The translations under genes and the position numbers were made by a program. From Nostocaceae cyanobacterium (lineage in GTDB: Bacteria; Cyanobacteriota; Cyanobacteriia; Cyanobacteriales; Nostocaceae), in assembly GCA_030065825.1 (NCBI GenBank), contig JASJCY010000011.1, positions 1-57,242 of the forward strand: a DNA stretch of 57,242 nucleotides, given 5' to 3'. This document shows, in pieces, positions 17,127-26,335 of the stretch (positions are counted from its first letter, which is position 1; each line of letters begins with the position of its first letter). The notes beneath the pieces are model-generated. The model saw only the letters and a list, made by a program, of their open reading frames with translations, made no database searches and was not told the origin of the DNA.

Positions 17127-18254
17127 ATGTACCTCAAAACCCTCCACCTCCGACAATTTCGCAACTACAAACAACAGCAAGTGGAGTTTACTGCTCCCAA
17201 AACCATTTTGGTAGGCAATAATGCCCAGGGAAAGTCAAATTTGTTAGAAGCAGTGGAGTTACTAGCAACATTGCGATCGCACCGCATGGCACGCGATCGT
17301 GATTTAATTCAAGAAGGAGCTGCTGGTGCCCAAATTCTGGCTACCCTAGAGCGAGAAACGGGTATTAGTAATCTTACCATTACCCTCCGTCGTAATAGTC
17401 GTCGTACTGTTGCCATCAATGGGGAAAATCTCCGCCGTCAAATGGACTTTCTGGGTGTTCTCAATGCCGTCCAGTTTTCCAGTTTAGATTTAGAATTAGT
17501 GCGTGGTAGTCCCGATAATCGCCGTCAATGGCTGGATATGCTCTTAATTCAGCTAGAACCCATATATACTCATATTTTACAGCAATATAGCCAAGTACTG
17601 CGTCAACGCAACGCCTTTTTGAGAACTTGTCAACAATCAGGTAAAATCCCCCAACCGCAAGAATTAGCAATTTGGAACACACAACTAGTTACCGCTGGTA
17701 CCAGGGTGATGAGACGCAGAGAAAGAGCAATTCAAAGACTAGTTCCCATTGCTACCTCTTGGCATTCTCTTATCAGTGGTTGTACAGAAAAATTGCAAAT
17801 CAAGTATGCTCCAAGTGTAGTCATAGAAGAAAACCAACCCCAACAAATTCAGCCAGCTTTCTTAGACAAAATTCAGCAACGAGCCATGGCAGAATTATAC
17901 CAAGGCACCACCCTTGTTGGTCCCCACCGCGACGAAGTACAATTGATTATAAATAATACACCAGCTCGTCAATATGGTTCTCAAGGTCAGCAGCGAACCC
18001 TAGTACTAGCCCTAAAACTAGCAGAATTACAATTAATCGCAGAAGTAGTCGGTGAACCACCCCTGTTATTACTGGATGATGTTTTGGCAGAATTAGATCC
18101 ATACCGCCAAAATCAATTACTAGATGCCATTCAAGACCGTTTTCAAACCCTAATTACTACCACTCATTTGGGTTCTTTTGATTCCCAATGGCTCAATTCC
18201 TCTCAAATACTCAGTGTTGATGCTGGAGAAATATCAAATAATGGTAATCGGTAA
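17127..18254 (+). CDS. recF: DNA replication and repair protein RecF
   Basis: RecF is an ABC-type SMC-like ATPase that loads RecA at single-strand gaps. The ATG at 17127 gives [21 protein letters not shown]; the longer reading frame from a TTG at 17100 is unlikely. Walker A is [13 protein letters not shown] at about 35-47, the signature motif is [18 protein letters not shown] near 295, and Walker B is [13 protein letters not shown] near 320. At 375 aa it is a normal length. The gene stands alone, without dnaA, dnaN or gyrB, as usual in cyanobacteria. Its stop codon lies within a GGTAATC tandem repeat. Confidence 0.95.
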   Translation: MYLKTLHLRQFRNYKQQQVEFTAPKTILVGNNAQGKSNLLEAVELLATLRSHRMARDRDLIQEGAAGAQILATLERETGISNLTITLRRNSRRTVAINGENLRRQMDFLGVLNAVQFSSLDLELVRGSPDNRRQWLDMLLIQLEPIYTHILQQYSQVLRQRNAFLRTCQQSGKIPQPQELAIWNTQLVTAGTRVMRRRERAIQRLVPIATSWHSLISGCTEKLQIKYAPSVVIEENQPQQIQPAFLDKIQQRAMAELYQGTTLVGPHRDEVQLIINNTPARQYGSQGQQRTLVLALKLAELQLIAEVVGEPPLLLLDDVLAELDPYRQNQLLDAIQDRFQTLITTTHLGSFDSQWLNSSQILSVDAGEISNNGNR

Positions 18255-18277
18255 TCGGTAATCGGTAATCGGTAATC
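18243..18277. repeat. Five tandem GGTAATC copies across the recF stop
   Basis: Five exact 7-bp units run from 18243 to 18277. The TAA stop of recF (18252-18254) is formed inside the second unit, so the RecF C-terminus (NGNR) is set by the repeat. Confidence 0.9.
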
Positions 18278-18297
18278 ACACATCTTGCATCAGGGTC

Positions 18298-18365
18298 AGA
18301 AACCGGGTTTATTGCAAATATTGAGTTCCCAAAACCCTAATTTTTCGTTGATAAACCCGGTTTCT
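18298..18365. repeat. Dispersed AAACCGGGTTT inverted-repeat element
   Basis: AGAAACCGGGTTT and AAACCCGGTTTCT ends enclose TTGCAAATATTGAGTTCCC. It is preceded by a CATCTTGCA unit as in the 10.9 and 11.2 kb copies. Confidence 0.65.
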
Positions 18366-18434
18366 CCATGGATAGAAAAAAGGAGTATAGCCTTTCTCAG
18401 TCTGGTGAAGTACAGATAAAATTACTAAAATTAT

Positions 18435-18566
18435 GGCATTGCTGAATTGGAATATGAATTTACAAAATACACCTCACCCCCTTCTCCTCTCCTTACTAAG
18501 GAGAGGGGTGTCCGTAGGACGGGGTGAGGTTTTTATTTCAGATTCATAGTTATATTCAGCAACGCC
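18435..18566. mobile_element. MITE-like element, 132 bp, with 8-bp target duplication
   Basis: Ends are GGCATTGCTGAAT and ATTCAGCAACGCC, and the CTCTCCTTACTAAGGAGAG hairpin core is present. AAAATTAT lies directly on both sides (18427-18434 and 18567-18574). It is the same length as the copy at 7553. Confidence 0.8.
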
Positions 18567-18655
18567 AAAATTATTGTGGGGTAGGCATCCTTGCCTGCCC
18601 TTTTGTACTTCAGCAGATTAGGAAGCGCTATAACTGTTTAGATTCCTAATAAACA

Positions 18656-18833
18656 CTATTCCCTATTCCCTATTCCCTATTCCCTGTTCCCTGTTCCCTA
18701 TTCCCTGTTCCCTATTCCCTATTCCCTATTCCCTGTTCCCTATTCCCTGTTCCCTATTCCCTATTCCCTATTCCCTGTTCCCTATTCCCTGTTTCCTATT
18801 CCCTATTCCCTATTCCCTATTCCCCGTCCCCTG
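18656..18833. repeat. Long heptanucleotide STRR array
   Basis: About 24 tandem units of TTCCCTA or TTCCCTG form the longest such array in the window. It lies between recF and the hypothetical gene at 19045, with AT-rich sequence after it. Confidence 0.85.
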
Positions 18834-19044
18834 TATTTCTTGAAAGTAAACAAACATGATATGATAATTTAACATCCTATCTCCAACACTTTACAATATT
18901 GCCAGTACAACAATTTTTTATAAGTATGTGACTTTAGATAGTGACTAATTCTCTTTTAATTGTTAAATATATATTTACTGTCAGATAGAATATCTACCTT
19001 CCAGCAGTTGTGAATTTATTGCCATCACTAATAAATATCGAAAT

Positions 19045-19461
19045 ATGCCCGAAAATCAAAACGTATTAGATAATAATGAGATTGTCTATCTAGGTACATC
19101 ATTACAAAAAATTGAACAAAAAATACTCAAAAAAAGCGATTCTCAAGGAGGAACTAGAATTTGGTTTCAAGGAGGTGAACCTTATTTTGATGTTGTCTTT
19201 GAATTATTGAATGATGAAATAGTATGGTTTGAATTCACATTGCGTGGTAAATCCCTCTCTTGGAATAAAAAATTCCAAACATTACAAACAGGTAATACTA
19301 ATGAACTGCAATTAAATGATGTCATTTTTTATGCAGCGACAAAAACAATTGAACAGGATCGAGAGATCGATTGGGAATTTGTAAATTTAGTCAAATCAAT
19401 TTTGCAAACTAGGACAGATGAAAAAATATTTGCCAAAGCACTCAAAGTGTTTTGTCAATAA
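19045..19461 (+). CDS. Hypothetical cytoplasmic protein
   Basis: The 138-residue protein has no signal or membrane segment. It is predicted alpha+beta, with IWFQGGEPYFDVVFELLNDEIVWFEFTLRGKSLSW in the middle (positions about 34-68) and an acidic or helical C-terminus. I do not recognise a domain. It lies 75 bases upstream of the PEP-synthase-like gene on the same strand and could be co-transcribed with it. Confidence 0.6.
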   Translation: MPENQNVLDNNEIVYLGTSLQKIEQKILKKSDSQGGTRIWFQGGEPYFDVVFELLNDEIVWFEFTLRGKSLSWNKKFQTLQTGNTNELQLNDVIFYAATKTIEQDREIDWEFVNLVKSILQTRTDEKIFAKALKVFCQ

Positions 19462-19536
19462 CTCACCACTAACCCTTGCGGGTGTAGCGAAAGACATGCA
19501 TCTCTCACCACTAACAATTAGTAACTGACAATTTGA

Positions 19537-21915
19537 GTGGATAAACTCTACTGGCTTGACCAAATTAAACCACAAGACCGCCCTCAAGTAGGTGATAAAG
19601 CTTTACATTTGGGTAGGCTTATGCAGCGTGGTTATCCGGTCATACCTGGTTTTGTAGTTTCAGCACAATTTCTACGAGATTTTCTGGAAACTCTCAATAG
19701 TTCAGAAGCTTTAGTCGCTGATTTACCCAATTCTTCTCTACATTTAGATGTCACTAATTGGCGTCAACTACAACAAGTTACTGGTCGCTTGCGTCAGGAA
19801 ATTATCACAGGCACCGTAGCACCACAGTTGGTTAGTAATATTGTAGAAGCTGCAAGACTTTGGAACACCTCTAATCTCATTTTACGCCCCTCTGTTGTAG
19901 TTCCAAGTAGAACACAAGAATTTACTAATTTATCAGGGTTGCTAGAGTCAATATTTTGTCGTTGCCAACCAGAAGCCATCACACAAGGATTAAAATCTAG
20001 TTGGAATCAGATATTTCGTGCCAAAAGTTTACTATTTTGGCAAAAAGCAGGAATTAACCTCCAAAAAATTAATTTAGCAGTTTTAGTACAACCCGTCCAT
20101 AGTACCATTGCCAGCGGTGTATTTAATGCTAACTCCTCAATTTGGGAAATTCAAGCTACTTGGGGATTGGGATTAGCGATCGCTCACGGTGAGTTACTAC
20201 CAGATATCTACCACCTAGAACCGGAAACCGGTACTGTTAAAAAGCAACAGCTCGGTAATAAAATTTTGGGTTATACTCTGGCTGATGTCCCAGCAACTTG
20301 GCAAACTGTCCCCCTTGAGGTTTTGGAGTCAGATAATTCTGGCTTGATTGCTTGCTTGGTAAAGTCAGCACAACAACAACAGTACGCTTTATCAGCAGAA
20401 TATCTGCAACAACTAATTCAACTAGCAAAACAACTTGTAGGAGAAGTCGGTGAAAACTTTACTTTAGATTGGACTATTTGCAACCAAAGCACAGATAGCA
20501 AACTTTACCTCACACAAATAACTACCCCCCAATCCGCTGTTTTTCCCAACCTAGAGCCAATTAAAGGATTGGCAGCAGCAACAGGACGAGAAACAGCAAC
20601 AGCCTATGTAATTGCAAGTTCCCAACAAAAATACCAACAAATACCCCCAGGAGCAATTATAGTTGCATCCGCCATTGCCCCAGATTGGTTACCGTTTCTG
20701 CAAAATGCTGCTGGCATTGTTACCGAACAAGGAGGGTTAACCAGCCACGCAGCAATTCTAGCCAGAGAATTAAGTATTCCTGCGGTAGTAAACGCACACA
20801 ATGCCACAACCTTGATTCAAACTGGAGAACAGCTATTGATTGATGGTGACAAGGGAGAAGTTTATCCCTTGAATTTGGGTAAAAGGGAACAAAAAGACAA
20901 ACTGGTTCCCAATCATCGCCATTCCCAGGAAGTTAATTTACCTCAACCAAGGAGAATTTCCCCAGATAGTTCCATTCAACAGCCTGTCATTGTTACCCAA
21001 CTGCTACTAAATTTAAGCCAGAACAATTTAATAGAACAAGCCCTGTCTCTACCCGTGGATGGCATTGGATTATTACGCTCAGAAATGATGGCAATGGGTT
21101 TATTGGGAGATCAACACCCCCAAAATTGGCTAGCAGCTGGACGCAAACCACAATTATTACAATCCTGGTACGATCTAATTATAGAATTTGTCCGTGCCTT
21201 TGCACCCAGACCAGTATTTTATCGCTCCCTAGATTGGCGATCTCCACAATTAGCATCCAGTCACGAAAATTTAAGCTCCCAACCACAGTCCATAGCCAAA
21301 GAACGGGGAACATACAGCTATCTCAAAAATCCCGAATTGTTTGAATTAGAATTGGCAGCTTTGGCGGCTGTACATAAAGCTGGTTACAAAAATATCCATC
21401 TCATTTTGCCTTTTGTCCGTACTGTAGAGGAATTTATTTTTTGTCGTCACAAGGTTGAGTCTGTAGGTTTAACTCAAGTAGAGCAGTTTCAGTTGTGGAT
21501 TATGGCAGAAGTACCCAGCGTTTTATTTTTACTACCAGAATACGTAAAAGCCGGGGTACAGGGAATTTCCATCGGTACCAATGATTTTACCCAATTACTC
21601 CTAGGAATAGATCGAGAACAAGAACAGCTAGCACAAACATTCGATCAACCCCATCCAGCACTCATGGCTGCCATCGCTCAACTAATCCACATGGCAACAG
21701 ATGCCGGAATTCCTTGCTCTATTTGCGGTCAAGCACCAGCTCTCTATCCAGAAATGATCGAATCTTTAGTAAAATGGGGTATCACCTCCATTTCCGTAGA
21801 ACCAGAAGCAGTACAACGCACATATCAGGCGATCGCTCGTGCAGAACAACGAATAATTTTAGAAGCAGCCCGACGTCAACCCCTTCGCGGAAGTCAAAAG
21901 TATTTAAACCCTTAG
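19537..21915 (+). CDS. PEP synthase-like protein with divergent ATP-binding domain
   Basis: At 792 aa it has the length and order of phosphoenolpyruvate synthase: an N-terminal PPDK_N-type domain (1-330), a swivelling phosphohistidine domain with catalytic His in EQGGLTSHAAILARELSIP (His about 404), and a C-terminal PEP/pyruvate barrel. The barrel has GIGLLRSEMM, ISIGTNDFTQLLLGIDRE and CSICGQAP, with the catalytic Cys in CGQ. The N-terminal nucleotide site is abnormal. Where the family has RSSATAEDLP...SFAGQ, this protein has RPSVVVPSRTQEFTNLSG (about 117-134), losing most phosphate-binding residues. It may be a paralogue that no longer uses ATP, or a regulator. The start is GTG; the upstream gene is 75 bases away. 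Confidence 0.8.
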   Translation: MDKLYWLDQIKPQDRPQVGDKALHLGRLMQRGYPVIPGFVVSAQFLRDFLETLNSSEALVADLPNSSLHLDVTNWRQLQQVTGRLRQEIITGTVAPQLVSNIVEAARLWNTSNLILRPSVVVPSRTQEFTNLSGLLESIFCRCQPEAITQGLKSSWNQIFRAKSLLFWQKAGINLQKINLAVLVQPVHSTIASGVFNANSSIWEIQATWGLGLAIAHGELLPDIYHLEPETGTVKKQQLGNKILGYTLADVPATWQTVPLEVLESDNSGLIACLVKSAQQQQYALSAEYLQQLIQLAKQLVGEVGENFTLDWTICNQSTDSKLYLTQITTPQSAVFPNLEPIKGLAAATGRETATAYVIASSQQKYQQIPPGAIIVASAIAPDWLPFLQNAAGIVTEQGGLTSHAAILARELSIPAVVNAHNATTLIQTGEQLLIDGDKGEVYPLNLGKREQKDKLVPNHRHSQEVNLPQPRRISPDSSIQQPVIVTQLLLNLSQNNLIEQALSLPVDGIGLLRSEMMAMGLLGDQHPQNWLAAGRKPQLLQSWYDLIIEFVRAFAPRPVFYRSLDWRSPQLASSHENLSSQPQSIAKERGTYSYLKNPELFELELAALAAVHKAGYKNIHLILPFVRTVEEFIFCRHKVESVGLTQVEQFQLWIMAEVPSVLFLLPEYVKAGVQGISIGTNDFTQLLLGIDREQEQLAQTFDQPHPALMAAIAQLIHMATDAGIPCSICGQAPALYPEMIESLVKWGITSISVEPEAVQRTYQAIARAEQRIILEAARRQPLRGSQKYLNP

Positions 21916-21930
21916 ATTACCTATTCCCTA

Positions 21931-22126
21931 TTCCCTCTCTTGAAAAGTTGCTCATGGGGGAAACCCCCGTAGACGCGGAGCGGCTTCCCGTAGGGTAGAC
22001 CGCACTTTTCGCTGTTTCCTGTTCCCTATTCCCTCTCTTGAAAAGTTGCTCATGGGGGAAACCCCCATAGACGCGGAGCGGCTTCCCGTAGGGTAGACCG
22101 CACTTTTCGCTGTTTCCTGTTCCCTA
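21931..22126. repeat. 98-bp tandem duplication
   Basis: Two nearly identical 98-bp units follow each other, each starting with CCCTCTCTTGAAAAGTTGC and containing GGGGGAAACCCCC and CCGCACTTTTCGC. They differ by one base in the middle (CCCGTAG versus CCCATAG). A third diverged copy with another interior is at about 46299-46398. Confidence 0.85.
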
Positions 22127-22230
22127 TTCCCTATGTTTCTTCAGAAGTATAATAAATAGTTAGGCACACGACTCGAAGTTGTTCGGGGAAGTTGGAATGG
22201 TGAGCATAGCCATCAAATGGAGAAAGCACT

Positions 22231-22554
22231 ATGGATCACAAATCTACTGAAAAAAATCCAAAAGTTGAAGCAACATCTGCTATCTGGCTCTGTGCTCTTG
22301 GCATGTTTGGCGCCTGTATTCCCTTAGTTGCCATTACCGAAAGTGGAATTATATTACCCCTGATGGTGATTCTTGGTGCAGGCGGTGGGACGGCTGCAGT
22401 ATGGTTTGCACCCGATAAACGCCAGCCAAAAGAAGCTCATTTAACTCAGAATGTGAAGGCGTTGGAAGAACGGATGATGAATCTAGAAACAATTTATACC
22501 AGCCTTCCAGATGTCACAAAACCCCTTCCACTATCAGACACAGAACAACATTAA
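22231..22554 (+). CDS. Small membrane protein with C-terminal coiled coil
   Basis: The 107-residue protein has two hydrophobic segments (about 17-36 and 40-60, the second glycine-rich: VILGAGGGTAAVWFA). A short amphipathic helix follows (NVKALEERMMNLETIY) that could dimerise. GGAG before the ATG gives a good ribosome binding site. The layout resembles membrane-anchored scaffold proteins of the PspC or DUF class, but I cannot name the family. It is isolated between repeats. Confidence 0.65.
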   Translation: MDHKSTEKNPKVEATSAIWLCALGMFGACIPLVAITESGIILPLMVILGAGGGTAAVWFAPDKRQPKEAHLTQNVKALEERMMNLETIYTSLPDVTKPLPLSDTEQH

Positions 22555-22958
22555 GCGATCGCCCCAAGGTGTCTTGCAATCAGAAACATAAATTTTCATC
22601 CTCCTCCTTCCTTGTTAAATTTTTCTGAAAATTTCAAAAATGATATTTTGCTAATAAAGAATAAAATTATTGAGAATAATTATTGTTTGGCGCAACGATA
22701 TTTCAATGGTTAAAGCGCCATAGTTTCTGCTATAATAGGGGTATTCTTTGGTTTACCCTGCCATTTTTTTTATCAAGATTTCTTGACATAAAAATTATCA
22801 TCATTTTATGACTAAATTTAACTTTATTCTGTCACTCTGGGAAAATAAAAAAAAAAGCCAAATTTTCAACTGTAGATAGAAAAGGGCATTTGAGCGTTTA
22901 TTTTTAAACAGAATAGCTGAAATCAAGATTTTTCGTCAAAGTCTTATACTGTAAGCCA
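22555..22958. other. AT-rich region, probable left end of the ISL3 remnant
   Basis: No gene is seen. A promoter-like TTGACA at 22783 with TATGAC 18 bases later lies upstream of the transposase remnant. The stretch from AAAATTATTGAGAAT (about 22668) to GATTTCTTGAC (about 22778) has a diverged second copy at about 56878-56999 with the same spacing. Confidence 0.4.
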
Positions 22959-24015
22959 GTGGATAGATTCCATATTACCAAGGTGATTCATGTAGACGCG
23001 CTACGCGCGGCTTCTCGAAGAGAAGAGTTAAACCAAGCTAGAATAGCAGAAAATAAAACAGCAATTGAATTAAATGTTGAGTCAACAGAAAAAATATTTA
23101 ACAGTTTAAAAGGGAATAAGTTGACAATTTTAAAAGCAGAAAATAAGCTGACAGAGAAACAGAAAGAAAAATTGGTGTTGCTGAATTGAAGGGCAGAATT
23201 TACAGAATATACCTCACCACGCCACTTGCTACAACGCGCTTAACCATAGCCCAGCAGTGGCTCCCCTTCCCCTCTCCTTACCCTCACCACTAAAGTCGCT
23301 ACAACGGAGGAAACCTCCCTCCGGGTACTCGCTCCGCGAGAAGCAAGCTACGGTAGTTGTACCCCTACCCTACACCGAAGCTAAAGCAACGGGGAAGCAA
23401 GCTACATGGGGGAAACCCCCTTAGACGCGGTAGACGAGGGTCACTCGGCTTCTTTTGAGAGTGCGGCTAGTCTACGACAACGCCTTACGGCGTACACTCT
23501 ACGAGAAGGCTTACGCCTACGAAGAGTAGACCACACTACCTCACCGCAACGCGCTGGCTCCCTAACCCCTCTCCCATTGGGAGAGGGGAAAAACAGAGGG
23601 GTATCCGCACTCAGGGGGGTGAGGTTTTTATTAAAGATTCATACATTGATTCAGCAACGTCGAAAAATTAGATAAAATCAGAGAAGCATCACCTTTAATC
23701 GGAATAATGCATTCATTGAAAGAAGAATTTCATCATCTATTTGATGAGAGTGAAAATTTAGGGTCAGGAATGTTAGGACTAATAGATTGGTTAAAGAAAG
23801 CTGCACCTTATTATCAAAAAAGTGTTAAGACAATTAAACGGTGGTTTGGAGAAATAGTAGGATATTTTGAAAGAAAAACAACCAATGATGTAGTAGAAGG
23901 AATTAATAATAAATTGAAGTTAATAAAGTGAAGTGGATTTGCCTTCAGGAATTTTCGCAACTTTGAAATTAGAGCTTTACTTTCTTGGCATTATGATATT
24001 AATTTAGCACGTTAA
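22959..24015 (+). pseudogene. ISL3-family transposase remnant, interrupted by a MITE
   Basis: The reading frame starts at DRFHI, the conserved centre of ISL3-type DDE transposases, and continues TKVIH...EELNQARIAENKTA and KGNKLTILKAENKLTEKQKEKL. It is then broken at 23174 by a 488-bp MITE. With the MITE and one 8-bp duplication removed the frame resumes exactly (KEKLDKIREASPLIGIMHS), passing GLIDWLKKA, TIKRWFGEIVGYFERKTTN and EGINNKLKLIK. A TGA (23929-23931) replaces a sense codon, most likely Arg, and the sequence then reads SGFAFRNFRNFEIRALLSW to a TAA at 24013. The N-terminal zinc-finger half is missing. About 33 extra bases of dispersed repeat (near 22991-23023) sit in frame after VIH. 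The gene is dead. Confidence 0.85.
23174..23661. mobile_element. MITE-like element, 488 bp, inside the transposase remnant
   Basis: Ends are GGTGTTGCTGAATTGAAG and ATTCAGCAACGTC. GAAAAATT is duplicated at 23166-23173 and 23662-23669. The interior is much longer than in other copies because several repeat units have accumulated: CACGCCACTTGCTACAACGC, AGACGCGGTAGACGAGGG and CTACGGTAGTTGTACCC. Confidence 0.85.
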
Positions 24016-24190
24016 GTACGCAAGAACCCGAACACTTGCAAGTTGCGATCGAGTAACTGCTGTATCATGGGAAAAAAGCCGAGAAAATTGGATTTTCCCG
24101 CGCCATTTGCGCCAATCAAAACATTAAGTTTGGAGAGTGTAAGGTCACACTGAGCGATAGACTCCTTTTAAAACTATTCTCGACAGCTGT
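24012..24190 (-). pseudogene. Fragment of an AAA-family ATPase (N-terminal P-loop)
   Basis: The minus strand reads SIAQCDLTLSKLNVLIGANG then AGKSNFLGFFPMIQQLLDRN and LQVFGFLR, the Walker A start of an AAA_15/RecF-like ATPase. Upstream, LSRIVLKG is in another frame, so there is a frameshift near 24170. The sequence stops where the ISL3 remnant begins, so the rest of the gene was probably lost at that insertion. It is not functional. Confidence 0.7.
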
Positions 24191-24255
24191 TTATCACCAA
24201 TATTCCCCGTTATCGAAGAGTCTCCCAATATCCAGGGGTGTTATTTGCTGACAAT

Positions 24256-25128
24256 CTAAAGAGTTTCCATCCACTGAATACACTTTTGTAACTCTTTTTT
24301 CATTGTCTCCTTATCCGCATGATAACGTCTTCCATGACCTGGTAAAATCCACTCAAAATTATAGTTTACTAACTTCTGCATCGACTGAATTTGTTCTTTC
24401 CAAGAATACCAACAGTAATCTTTAAAAGCATGTAATTGTTGCAATCTTGCCGACCAAGCCAAATGGTCACCTGTAAATAGAAACTTATTTTTATAGAGTA
24501 AAGCAGTGTGTCCTTTACTGTGACCAGGAATAGGAATAATTAACAAATCGGGTGTTAATTCAAAAGGTTCAAAACCAGTTAATTGAATTTCTACATCACG
24601 AAGACTAGCGGAAATATCATCCTTATGGAGGATGCGCTGACATTGAAAATGCCCTGCAAACTTTTGATGATCTGCGACATCATCTCTGTGAGTTAAATAC
24701 ATATAACGAATTCCCCCCATTTCTTGCAAACGCTTGACTAATGGGGGTGTAAACCGGGGAGAATCTATTAAAATATTGCCTTCTGGTAGTTGAATAAAAT
24801 AGCTAGCTGCACCAAAAGATTTTTCTGAATGATAGCCGCAATGGTAAACATTTTCCTCTACCGGAATCGGAAAGCTTAACTGAGCAACTTTGATATCTTG
24901 GGGCTTTTCAACTGTACCAATGGAACTGGTAGGACAAGATAAAAGTGCTTCTAGTGCGGCTAATCTTTCGGCTTCATTGGTAGGTTGATGATGTACCGCT
25001 GATTGTTCATCCGCACGATGAAATACTTGGGGAGTCATCCAGCGACAGGTATCACAGTCAATACAGGTACTGTCTACGTAAAAATCGCCGTTGACATTTT
25101 GGGAGCGACGTTGATTTAAATGTGCCAT
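24256..25128 (-). CDS. MBL-fold metallohydrolase with N-terminal ferredoxin-like domain
   Basis: The 290-residue cytoplasmic protein starts with a half-ferredoxin-like segment holding Cys 22, 25 and 28 (TCIDCDTCRW) and C65-P66, enough for one [4Fe-4S] cluster. A metallo-beta-lactamase domain follows: YLTHRDDVADH at about 145-154 (an HxD variant of the HxHxDH motif), IPGHSKGHTALL, FTGDHLAW, and LPGHGRRYH. The substrate is unknown; glyoxalase-II- or flavoprotein-like redox hydrolases are related. AGAGGT lies nine bases before the ATG. The gene is isolated next to the transposon wreckage. Confidence 0.8.
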   Translation of the reverse strand: MAHLNQRRSQNVNGDFYVDSTCIDCDTCRWMTPQVFHRADEQSAVHHQPTNEAERLAALEALLSCPTSSIGTVEKPQDIKVAQLSFPIPVEENVYHCGYHSEKSFGAASYFIQLPEGNILIDSPRFTPPLVKRLQEMGGIRYMYLTHRDDVADHQKFAGHFQCQRILHKDDISASLRDVEIQLTGFEPFELTPDLLIIPIPGHSKGHTALLYKNKFLFTGDHLAWSARLQQLHAFKDYCWYSWKEQIQSMQKLVNYNFEWILPGHGRRYHADKETMKKELQKCIQWMETL

Positions 25129-25925
25129 GTTAAACCTCTTTTTTAGCCTTGCAATTAATTGCGAGGCTCATAGACTAAGTCTAACAAAATAGACACAAAA
25201 AAGCGGGAGTTGCTGAATCCATGTATGAAAATAATTTTGCATCATTCCAAAAGCCTTGTAGAGACGTAAAATTTTAGGTCTCTACACCCAGATTCATACT
25301 TCAAATCAGCAACGCCAAAAAGCGATTTATAAACTTTTGTAGCTCTCTTATTACTAACAATTTGGAGGAATCTTGTTTAGCCAAGTTTTCCACCTGGAAA
25401 TAAATTTTAAGTCACCTATAAACGAAGTATGGTAAAGCTAATAACTTGCAGCATTCTCGATTAGCATCATACATCTCCTCGGAATTAATTCCAAGGCTCA
25501 TAAAAAAGTACCTTAAAAGGTACTGAAAAGCATACTTAGTCTGATTTATCAGACTTTGTTTTTTAGCCTGGGATTTTAATCCTAGGCTATAGGGCAATAC
25601 CGTACTGCTGCGCGTGATGCAAGCTACAGTTAAGCCTAAAAACCAAAAATACCGTAGGTTGGGGAGCCACTCCGTTGCTTTTCTCTTTGTTGTAGGAAGT
25701 GGCGGTTGAGGGACGTAGGCGTACCGCAAGCGGAACCCGTAGGGTAGCCTTCCCGTAGGGTAACCCAACAAAGTCCTGAAAATGTTGGGTTACTCTACTC
25801 TTCGAGAAAGCTTCGCTTACGAGTTGCCTCCCGACCGTCGTCTACGCTATCGCTCTACCCAACCTAGAATTCTGATTGGGTTATGATTTTATTACTCTAT
25901 CCAATCTACAATTTGTAAGCAGGCT
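25129..25925. other. Intergenic region with a MITE and repeat fragments
   Basis: Apart from the MITE at 25206-25316 there are palindromes such as AGTACCTTAAAAGGTACT (about 25508) and GCCTGGGATTTTAATCCTAGGC (about 25566, the loop-containing arm pair GCCTGGGAT/ATCCTAGGC). Repeat units of the TCCCGTAGGGTA type lie near 25750. The open frame at 25412-25771 is made of these and is not counted as a gene. Confidence 0.4.
25206..25316. mobile_element. MITE-like element, 111 bp, with 8-bp target duplication
   Basis: Ends are GGAGTTGCTGAATCC and ATCAGCAACGCC. AAAAAGCG is present on both sides (25198-25205 and 25317-25324). The interior has CCTTGTAGAGACGTAAAA and resembles the 14547 copy. Confidence 0.8.
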
Positions 25926-26333
25926 TTAAAATTTCCATTCGTGTTCCGGATCATCCAATGCAGCACGGACAGAACCTAAATTTGCCAAGTCTTTAAATGG
26001 GGAAGATTTCGCTATTTCTGTGATGGAATTCAAGGCTTGGGTTAATTGTTCGTTATTACCAGATGCCATTGCACTATCAACCACAGCAAACAAAGTGCGA
26101 AAGGTTTTGGCACGTTCATCAAAGGAGCGATCTAAATACCCGATTACTAATTCTCGTTGGGTATTAATTTGGGTGATGGTTTCTTTTTCCCAAGCTTCAA
26201 TTTCTCGTCGTTTTGTTTGTTCCTGTTCGGCAATTTTGAGATAATCTGTGTATGCTGAAACCATTTTTTGAAGACATTCAGCAGGATTAAGAACTTCCTT
26301 TAATCCCAAAGTAGAAACTTTCTTAGCAGACAC
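25926..26333 (-). CDS. Coiled-coil protein, partner of the upstream glycine-rich membrane protein
   Basis: The 135-aa protein is almost entirely helical. A heptad-like stretch spans residues 20-75 (LQKMVSAYTDYLKIAEQEQT, KRREIEAWEKETITQI), followed by a second helical part and DDPEHEWKF at the end. There is no signal or membrane segment. The start is GTG, and its ribosome binding site GGAGGT lies inside the last codons of the upstream gene, two bases separating stop and start. The two are therefore translationally coupled and probably act together. I do not recognise the family. Confidence 0.65.
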   Translation of the reverse strand: MSAKKVSTLGLKEVLNPAECLQKMVSAYTDYLKIAEQEQTKRREIEAWEKETITQINTQRELVIGYLDRSFDERAKTFRTLFAVVDSAMASGNNEQLTQALNSITEIAKSSPFKDLANLGSVRAALDDPEHEWKF

Positions 26334-26335
26334 TT

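Noticed and set aside
22991-23023. In-frame segment VDALRAASRRE as a genuine part of the transposase
   Set aside because: The DNA is a copy of the dispersed GTAGACGCG-type repeat and interrupts a conserved block.
24012-24190. A functional RecF-like ATPase gene next to the MBL gene
   Set aside because: It is frameshifted and truncated; only the P-loop region remains.
25412-25771. 119-codon minus-strand frame
   Set aside because: It spans palindromes and repeat fragments, has no domain-like pattern and no ribosome binding site.
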